Source: Anastrepha obliqua
Lineage: Eukaryota > Arthropoda > Insecta > Diptera > Tephritidae
Assembly: GCF_027943255.1 (NCBI RefSeq)
Contig: NC_072896.1
Coordinates: forward strand, 49,812,501-49,876,500
Length of the DNA: 64,000 bases
Reading direction: 5' to 3'
The translations under genes were made by a program, and so were the position numbers. Numbering within the stretch: the first letter of the stretch is position 1; each line of letters starts with the position of its first letter. This document shows, piece after piece, positions 56,091 through 64,000 of this stretch. The notes under the pieces are model-generated. The model was not told the origin of the DNA, ran no database searches, and saw nothing but the letters and a program-made list of their open reading frames with translations.

Positions 56091-57540
56091 TATAAATTCG
56101 AAAAAGGAAATAAAAAATACCAAAAAGTGCTTAAAATTGGAAAAAAATTAATTAGAATCCATTGAAAATGAGTTTTGAAAAAAAAATCATAATTTCAAAG
56201 GTGATCGCGTCTTTTTTTCTAACGAAAATAATCGACAAATCGTCTGAGATTGCATTGCCTTTCATATCGAAATACTTTTAGAAAATGGCTTGATACAGAA
56301 AAACTGAATACACATCGATAATCTATGATCCGAAACTAAATTAAGGTGTCTCAACGTTTTTATGTGCCATTTACGCGTCCTTACAGTGGTATTCTTTAAA
56401 CTTGAATATTTTCTTATTTTATTTTACACCGTTGTGTTATATGCAAATATGTAACCCTTTAAAAGCTTAATGCAAGCCAAAACATTTTAAGCGTCCAATG
56501 CTCATAACTTTTTAAATTGTTTAAATAATTTTCTCACTTGTCCGATTATTTGCTGGAGCTACTGTGTGTATTTTAATGTAAGCAATATTCATTATAATAA
56601 AACGTATTTATATTTTAGGTACATTAGATGCGGGTTAAACTTACACACGTACATACATACATTGACATTCACATGTATATATGTACGAGTATTCCTCATA
56701 CTACAACGCGCTATCCGGTGTATACACACATACATACCTATATATATGCGCACTACACAAAAGCACTAATTCAAACAACCGACGGGTATGCCTACCTTAT
56801 ATAATTTGTATGAAATATTTTGTAAATTTTTTAATGAATTTCTTTTAATTATTTTTTATTGAAATTTAAAAATCTCAATAACGTTGTAAGTCATAGAAAC
56901 TATGGCATAAATTGTGAACAAAAAACTTGGTAACTGCTATAAAGTTGAAGCTTGTATTTAGCAAAGCTGTCAAAGCAAAAAAATTTATAAAAAAAATTAA
57001 ATATGAAAAATAAAAAAAAAAACGTTGTACAGCAAAACAAAAAACAAAAAAGATGACACTATTTAAATTATGTAGAACAAGAAAATCGTTCATAATTCAC
57101 ATAAATGTATTTAAATTATACAAAAACATGTATGTATGTGTACTTAAAAAATAATCATTAATTAATTGTGTTTTACATATTCAGTGTATTTTTGAATAAA
57201 TAAACAGCTAACACAACTTTTTAACTCAAACATATAATGTATGTAAAGTTGATAATACTAAATGTTACTTAACTATTATATTAAAAAAATGTATATTTAA
57301 ATATACTTAAAAAAAAAAAGAAAAATATGAACAGCAGAAAATGGAATACAAGCAAAAATGTGCGAATTAGTTTCACAAAAATAAATTAACTAACTAAAAG
57401 TAATAATAAAATATGCCCAGAAAAATTATCATACAAAAGTGTAATAAAGAATGCATTTTTCCTTTGGGGCTTTTCTGTTGTTGTGGAAGAAAGCAGGAAA
57501 TACTGGCAGAAAAGTCAGTACCAATGCAAATTGTTAATGC
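56091..57540. other. AT-rich noncoding region including the right Tc1-like terminus
   Basis: 56538-56566 is the inverted mate of 44792-44820. The rest is A/T-rich with TACATACATA microsatellites (56640-56750). No gene. Confidence 0.5.
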
Positions 57541-57549
57541 AATCAAAAA

Positions 57550-58090
57550 CCTAAACATTGGACGCAATTCAAAAATTAGAGCAGACCAGTAACCGCAGCA
57601 TTATTAAGGAAGTACGCGAAAGATGTGCCCAACGGGGCAAGGTATCAGTATGCCTTATGTTGGCCACAAACAGGTCACGATTCCCAGTGATTTGTTTCAG
57701 TTCGGAGAAAATCCATCATGTATGTATACCGAAGTGAGAAGATGCGAATGACGACACTCCCTCTGGACGCCCCAACACAACAACAACCGATGAAAATGTT
57801 AAGAAAGTGAAGAAAATGTTTATGGAGAATCGTCGAATCACAATTTGCGAAGTTGCTGAGGATGTCATCGGTTGGCTCATGCCATGCAATCTTTTCGGAA
57901 ATTTTGGGCATGAAGCGTGAGGCAGCGATGTTCGTTCCACAATTGCTTAATTTTGACCAAGAACAACGTCACATGAACATGGCTCAGGAATTGTTGAATG
58001 ACGTCAACGATGATTCAGATTTGCTTAAAAGGGTCATAACTGGTGACGAATCCAATCGTCCCAATGGAAGAGTTCGGAGGGACAAGAGTC
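57550..58090 (+). pseudogene. mariner-type transposase N-terminal remnant
   Basis: Plus-strand pieces in shifting frames: RPNTTTTDENVKKVKKMFME, NRRITICEVAEDV, then ILGMKREAAMFVPQLLNFDQ and LLKRVITGDES. These are the second helix-turn-helix, linker and first catalytic Asp (TGDE) of a mariner/SETMAR-type transposase. The C-terminal half is absent. Confidence 0.75.
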
Positions 58091-58297
58091 GATAGCAACA
58101 CACAAAACACTTGCTTTATTTATGCCTCTCACGAACAAACTAAACATACTATATTGCTAAAACCGTGAACATATCGACACGAGTGTACCAACATAAAAAA
58201 AATAACAACCGAAAGTCGAATGTACGTAGCCCGCGAAGTTTGAAAATTCACCTTATTTTTTTAACAGACCTCGTATTTCATTTTACCTTTATTATTA

Positions 58298-59214
58298 TTG
58301 GGTGTGCAACTAAGTTTTAAAGGATTTAAAACATATAGTAATACTAGTGTCAAATTGTACTGAGTATTTGTGTAACGAGTTTCATGTGAAAGCGTCATCA
58401 TTAAGTGTCGCTTCTTAGTTTGTGTCATTTCGTCGAAGTGTAAACAAAAAATGTTTTTATACAAAGACTATGTCAGCTTTTGTGCCTACAAAACTTCATT
58501 CGCGGGAAGCATTGCTATTTTGCTTCCATCTGAAGAAAAGTGCAGCGTAAAGTTTTCGGATGCTGTGTGAGGCTTACGGTGAGAATGCTCCATCAATTTC
58601 AACCTGCGAGTACTGGTTCCGACGATTCAAAAGTGGTGACTTTGACACAGCCGATAAGGAGCGCGAAGGAAGGCCACCAACTTTTGAAGTTTGATGGGAC
58701 CAGAAGAGAATCGTTTACCACGAACTACTGAAAAGTGGTCAGACGATAAACGAAGCACTCTACAGACAACAACTTATGCGATTGAAGCGAGCAATTGCGG
58801 AAAAACGTCCGGAATGGGAAACCAGACATGAGACATTGATCTTTCATCATGACAATGCTCGGCCGCATGTCGCACAAGTGGTCAAAACCTATCTCGATGG
58901 TAGCGGATGGGAAGTTCTACCCCACCCGCCTTATAGCCCAGATCTTGCACCATCAGATTACCATTTGTTCCGGTCGATGCAGAATGCCCTTACGGGAGTG
59001 CGTTTCACTTCGGTTGAAGGTACCCAAAATTGGCTTGATGAGTTCTTCGCCTCCAAAAGCGAGCAGTTTTATTGGGACGGGATCCATGCATTACCAGAGA
59101 AGTGGGAAAAAGTTATCGCTAGTGATGGACAGTATTTTGGATAAAATAAATAGGTTGTACCAATTTTTAACAATAAATTTTTGAAATCGAAAAAAAAACC
59201 TTTAAAACTTAGTT
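58298..59214 (+). mobile_element. mariner element, internally deleted
   Basis: The left end TTGGGTGTGCAACTAAGTTT after TA is matched by the inverted right end ...AAAACTTAGTT; the last ten or so bases of the right end are lost. Between them lie parts of one mariner transposase with two stops and a central deletion (see the coding remnant). Confidence 0.85.
58463..59144 (+). pseudogene. mariner transposase, N-terminus fused to DD34D C-terminus
   Basis: The N-terminal part has CEAYGENAPSISTCEYWFRR and FKSGDFDTADKEREGRPPTF. After a deletion the frame continues as WDQKRIVYHELLKSGQTINE, HHDNARPHVAQVV (second catalytic Asp) and YSPDLAPSDYHLF (third Asp, the DD34D signature), ending DGQYFG and TAA at 59142-59144. 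The region with the first catalytic Asp is missing. Stops occur near 58547 and 58693. Inactive. Confidence 0.87.
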
Positions 59215-61580
59215 ATTATTTTATTTTACTTTGTTTTATATAAATTTTATCTAATTTTATTTTAAATTTTTTATTGTTTTATTTTATTTTAATTCAATTG
59301 GTTTTATTTTTAATGTTATGTTATTTTCTTTTCTTTTTTTAATTTCATTTTACTCTCTTTGTATTATTTTATTTTACTTTGCTTTATATAAATTTTATTT
59401 TACCTTGTTTAACTTTCTATATTTTCTCTTACGTGGTCGCCCTTTTGTTTTACAATTTGACTGATGGCTTATGATCTATCTGCCAAGTCAGTGGTGCTAG
59501 CATTCCGAGTGCAAATTATTAGAGCTTGTCATCAATGAATTAATTGGATCTTAACGAGATTGTTTCAAACCTAGCAAATCTACCTTAAATGAGATGTTTG
59601 TTATACAAATTTTGAAAAAAAAAAATGTTACAAAAGGACGGCTACGTATGAATTTGGCAGTGTTAAAAGACGCGTAAAATCTTTCGAAAAGTATTTGGTG
59701 TTTTTTGTGAAAACCGAATTTGGAGAATACGATTCAAATACTAAATAAGCACCCAGATATTGTGAGAATATTAAAACTTAACTGTTTAAACTAAGATATA
59801 GTTTTTCAATACGTATAATTTTATTTTATTGACTTTGTTGATAAGAGTTTATTACACGCCTTTCACTAGTTGTGCTAGCGAATAGTTTTTTTTTTTGCTG
59901 ACACCTGCTTTCGTATTTTGTTTAATCTATTTTTCTTATAATTTGATTGAGGTAGGTTGTTAACCTAGCGTCCCTATCCGTCTGCTATCTTAGCTAGCGG
60001 AAGTAGCATTTCGTTTTTCAGCCGCTTGCTACCAGACAGACGATTTTTAGGCTAAATACTTATTGAACGGCGGCACTTCTTTGCCTTGTCCGTGATGGGC
60101 TTGTTCTTGCAGTTTTTCTTAGATTCTACCGAGCCCACTGCCCAACCTACTACATCCGTATCCACCCATCGCTGCTTATCAGGGACTGCTTTTTTAGGAA
60201 AAACTTATTTGCAGCTAGCCTCCATATCGGATTGATTTGGCACCATGCACAAAAAGCCGGAGCGGTTGCAACTAATAATAATAATACACATGTAAATCAG
60301 GAATTTTAAGGAGTGGGGGGGGGGGGGGAATAATTTATTTATCAAGATAAAATATAATTATAAATAATTATGCCACATGTGGAATTCATGAGCATCAGCT
60401 AAAGGCTTTAAGTTGGTAGGAATAAGTGTCTCTGCCTTTTTAGGTATAAGTACATAGAACCCATTTTCAATTCTATCTTTTTTCAAGATACTCCAGTTGC
60501 TCTCTGAAACTATTGGTAGTCCATCGGTTCTAGTTCTTACCCTTCTTTATTGTATATTAAATATGTAGGAGTATGAATGTATGTGCATAAGAGTGCATTA
60601 TATGTATGTATTTACGCTGTGGCATCTCCATTAACAGCCATGCTGGGCACTAATTATGTGCATTAATGTGCACACCGCCTGACAATCAATACAAAGTATT
60701 TTATATTTATTTATGCTTCAATTTTTTACAAAATTAAAAAGGAACATAAATGAAAAAAAAAAAAAAAATACAATAAAATAATAATAATAACACTAAAAGC
60801 AAAATGCAACCGAGTATGGGGAGGGGTAAACAGAAATTAATATTCGTGCGCACGTTCCAACATTGGTATTTTATTTATTTGTATGCAAAATGTGAGGAGT
60901 TAAATATTGAAGCAACACTCTGTCGGCCGTAGGTACTGATAAGCCGATCGAGTGAATGCCCGCCGCATTTTCGAAAAGAAATTGTGGGAATGTGCGTGTT
61001 TTTGCTGTTGTGGTATGCAACAGTTTGATGCCGAATTAAAAGCAATGAAACATTACTGTACGTAGAAGAAGGTTAACAGAATATGAAACACCAAAAGATA
61101 ATCGTTGAGGAGGGAGGATTGGACGGTACATCGCAGCGAAATATCCATCGGCATTCGCGTTGACAATGTTTTTGTTGCTTCAATTAATACTCGGCCATGC
61201 ACACATGTATGCGTGAATGTATGTGTTATTTGTTTACATTTTACTACCCCAATCTCTTCAATGCCTACTGCTTTTGAACCCATACTACTTCGTATGCTTA
61301 CTCTCGTATTTCATTCATTGCGATGTGCCATGCGTGGGTGGTGAATGCTTCGAATACAGCAAGTGAAGTTAAAAGTACATCAACAGCGACATAAAAGAGT
61401 AGTGTTAAGTCGTACAGTGTTTGAAGGTGTTAGAAAGTTTATAAAAATCCATAAAGTAGTCTGAAAGTTTAGGTTAGGTTAGGTTTAGGTGCTTTTTTCA
61501 AATAAACAAATTTAAGTATCATATATAAGTAGTGTAGTATAAATAGTTTTGCAGGGAAAAATAATCTTCTCTATGATGAT
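59215..61580. other. Noncoding region with simple repeats
   Basis: 59215-59420 is T-rich (TTTTATTTTA units). A 14-base G run is at 60315-60328 and a 14-base A run at 60756-60769. 61465-61485 has TTAGGTTAGGTTTAGG. ORFs around 61053-61344 overlap on both strands and lack domains. No gene is supported. Confidence 0.45.
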
Positions 61581-61589
61581 ATACGGGGC

Positions 61590-62120
61590 GGTAGTCTAGG
61601 AGAATTGCATGACGAATCAAAATCACAGGAAGTTTGACATTCTTGAACTAACTCCTGAGATTTCAGTGTCATGGGACATGACGCTACGGATGTTAAGTTT
61701 TAAAAAAATGCTTCAAAATTGAACAGGGCAATAAAAAGTCTTGGGAAGAGTTATTTAAAATCAAAAAAGATAAACCAGAACTCGATAGCATGGCGAAAGG
61801 ACGGATCTCTCACCAAGAAAGTTGCAAGGGCAGGTGCCTGCGGGCCGGGGAAAAGATACTCAGAAGCGCTAGGCAAGAATGCACATATATTTTAAGCGGA
61901 AGTCTATGCAATAGTAAGACGGGCTGACTTTAACCTTGAACGAAACTATAATAACACCAAAGCTATCCTGGCTATCAAGAATCAAGACTCATTCCACATT
62001 ACGTTAAAAGTTTTGCTGAAATGTCTTGATAAGCTAAATGTCTTAGATCAGAACAACCAGGTACTTATAAGCCATGCGTATATGGGTTCCGGGGCACATA
62101 GGAATTACTTACTTGCTTAG
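61590..62120 (+). mobile_element. LINE RNase H fragment (plus strand)
   Basis: Encodes SEALGKNAHIF, then AEVYAIVRRADFNLERNYNN (RNase H second acidic position), TKAILAIKN where DSQAALKA would be, a KCLDKLN helix, and YMGSGAHRN for WVPGHRG. It is a decayed R1/I-type LINE fragment, the same domain as at 1-460 but in the opposite orientation. Confidence 0.6.
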
Positions 62121-62129
62121 CTGGCAACT

Positions 62130-62410
62130 ATGACCGCTGGATTTTAATGCTAGGTCGATGTCGGCATATAACTCATACAGCTCGTGGTTCTATTTTATTT
62201 GATATGCATCATTCACGCAAATCGGACCATAGATCTTGTGAAGAATTTTTCTCTTGAAAGCTTTTAAAAACCGCCCATCGGTGTTCGGTAATGTCCAGGA
62301 CTTAGCGCCATACAGTAAGACCAGGAGGAGTGATTGATAGAGCGGTTTTTTTCGTGCCTCAAGAGCGGTCTCTGCTTTTCAATTGCCTACCGAGCCTAAA
62401 GTAGTAGCTT
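62130..62410 (-). mobile_element. LINE C-terminal fragment
   Basis: Minus-strand reading contains GLTVWR (from the CCCTLLYGSECW-type region), then ITEHRWAVFKSFQEK. It is consistent with the C-terminus of a LINE RT ORF but heavily decayed; the assignment is tentative. Confidence 0.35.
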
Positions 62411-62599
62411 TCATTAGCTGCGCAATTAGAATAGGGATAAAGTTTCAGCTGCAATTATATTGAATATGGAAGAAGTGGCAATAGAAAAGCGCAGAAATTT
62501 CACGAGAAGTGATATTTTGGATTGTTTTTCCTTCTGAATCAATCAATTATTTTAACACTTTTGAAGCTGTCATATTTGACAAGTAGAAACTACGCGATA

Positions 62600-63010
62600 C
62601 ACGCTTAAACAACGCATTGAAATTATTAAAATTCACTTAAAAATTGTGAAAATTTAGCAGAGACGGTTCGTGAAACTGGAACATTTTTGGGTCATCGTGA
62701 AGCACCTTGTCCGACCGCAATACAGAAATTGGTGAAAAACTTCGATCTGTTGGGACAAGTTAGTGATATGAAGAATAAAAACCATGCACGTCGCTCAAGA
62801 ACAGCCGAAAATATGGCTGTTGTAGCCGAAATTGTTGAAGAAAACCCAGGGTGGTCCATTCCTCGTCGTTCTTTGAAATTAGGCATTTCACAAACGTCAT
62901 TACACCGTATTTTGTATAAAGATTTCAGTCTTAAGACTTATAAAGTCCAGTTAATTCAAGAACTCAAGCAAAATTGTCGGATCTGGGACTCAGAAAATTT
63001 TTTTTTCAAT
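62600..63010 (+). pseudogene. mariner-type transposase N-terminal fragment
   Basis: A plus-strand ORF with GHREAPCPTAIQKLVKNFDL, RRSRTAENMAVVAEIVEENP and RRSLKLGISQTSLHRILYKD, then YKVQLIQELKQN. This is the paired HTH DNA-binding half of the WFQQDGA-type IS630/mariner transposases also represented at 10588 and 53820. It ends in unrelated Phe-rich sequence, and the catalytic half is absent. Confidence 0.75.
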
Positions 63011-63061
63011 TTTTTTCTGAAATTCGGCACACGAGGTTTATGAACATAAACAAATTGCATT

Positions 63062-63780
63062 CCATATACAATACATAAATGGACTTTCAGCACTTATGTA
63101 AGTATTTTCACAAATGTCATATATGTAATATATATTACATAAAAGAATTTAATTAAAATTTATTCACCGTTTTTTTGTTTAAAACTTATATTTGATTAAG
63201 GCTTCCACCAAGCATTCGGGTACATCATTCTTCTAGAACATTGCCTAACAGGAAAACCTCCTTCATTGCTATCACTGGAACGATTTTGGTACGCATAACA
63301 TTTTCCTTTCTCGCTTAATTTGAAGATATCGTGACAGTATTTGTTTTCAGTTCATTTTCGTATGAACCAATATTTACGAGTTAATTTATGACTCCCACAA
63401 ATAATTCTAAAAATTCATCTATCACATCCTATTATAAAAACCATCAATAATTGCATAGATGCATTTAACTTACAATATTCGCAAGTTCTTAAAACAGGAA
63501 TTACAGCTTTTACTGTTTGATTTTGTATGTGTTTTACAGGAGTATATCCACTGTTACTTTTCTGTTATGCAAACGAATGCTGTTATTCTAACTCCCATTT
63601 ATTTTGTTGTGGTGCTAAGCTCTATTGTATTTACTAAATGGTTTTGCTGCAGATGCGCAGCAGCTTTCTACTTCCTGTATGAATTGTTCCACGAATTGCC
63701 AATACGTTTGCGTTTATTATGTTACCACCGCGTTGGTAGTTCCGTTGTTGGTTAGTGTTGGTCGGCTAGTGAAGTTTTCC
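63062..63780. other. Intergenic region upstream of the predicted promoter
   Basis: AT-rich with short ORFs (63459-63755) that have no domain. Likely upstream regulatory DNA of the gene starting near 63795; no specific factor sites are claimed. Confidence 0.3.
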
Positions 63781-63792
63781 AAATTTCTTCGT

Positions 63793-63827
63793 TCAGTTGC
63801 AATTTGTGTCTCTTCTTAAACAGACGG
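63793..63827 (+). promoter_or_regulatory. Inr + DPE core promoter, predicted start at 63795
   Basis: TTCAGTTG fits the fly initiator TCAKTY with A+1 at 63795. AGACG (63822-63826) fits the downstream promoter element RGWYV and begins exactly at +28, the required spacing. No TATA box lies 30 bases upstream. The downstream sequence has no ORF before the window ends, so it would be 5' UTR of a gene to the right. A chance match is possible, since both motifs are short. Confidence 0.5.
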
Positions 63828-64000
63828 TGAGGCATCAAGCGTGTGAACTTTTAATCATGGACTGTGTGACGAAGTGATATTTCAAGTCGCGCGTGAGTGT
63901 GTGAGAAATTAGTGTTGAAGCTTTTTAAGATAAATAAATTAAATTCGTTCCTTTCAGTTAAAAAGCAAAAATTTTATATAACATATAATTAATAACAACA

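Noticed and set aside
1..64000. CRISPR arrays, operons, Shine-Dalgarno sites
   Set aside because: The sequence is clearly eukaryotic (introns, SINE, LINE and LTR elements); no regular spacer-repeat array was seen.

Overview
The window looks like a chromosomal segment from a fly, most probably a tephritid-like fruit fly. The base composition is AT-rich with many ACATACATATGTATG microsatellites. There is one large host gene with GT-AG introns, and dense, nested eukaryotic transposons. The species is inferred from style only.

Layout. (1) 1-6222: repeat debris (LINE RNase H and C-terminal fragments, one TTAA-flanked MITE at 2000-2694), probably an upstream intron of the host gene. (2) 6223-15631: six coding exons of a PPP1R37 homologue (protein phosphatase 1 regulatory subunit 37, a leucine-rich-repeat protein). 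Every junction has GT/AG and a matching phase, giving 1808 codons in the window; the first exon(s) lie upstream or are not visible. Its introns carry a SINE head, a LINE piece and a 615-bp mariner-type MITE. (3) 15632-21377: 3' flank, A-rich tracts and a Tc1-like MITE. (4) 21378-32000: a broken unrecognised ORF, a hAT element with a perfect 8-bp target duplication, a 5.6-kb 3'-truncated gypsy-type retroelement (minus strand) carrying two further insertions (a TTAA MITE in gag, a solo LTR between protease and RT), and against its LTR a broken ORF that may be an old RNA-virus nucleoprotein copy. (5) 32900-43530: concentric inverted-repeat elements, three copies of a tRNA-derived SINE, a 746-bp foldback element and Jockey-like LINE pieces. 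(6) 44792-56566: a nest holding a RAG1/Transib-like transposase pseudogene and, 0.8 kb away, a structurally complete 3782-bp DNA transposon with about 435-bp inverted repeats, CACTGTG termini and an open, spliced 615-aa transposase. (7) 56570-63060: mariner and LINE remnants. (8) 63795 onward: an Inr + DPE core promoter that probably starts the next gene to the right.

The most interesting material is the neighbouring pair in region 6. Both proteins share the D / D-CxxC / KxHxxxH / SExxxE layout seen in RAG1 and Transib transposases; the intact one sits between ends that resemble the RSS heptamer. The second is the host gene: its LRR solenoid appears to be split by about 650 low-complexity residues.
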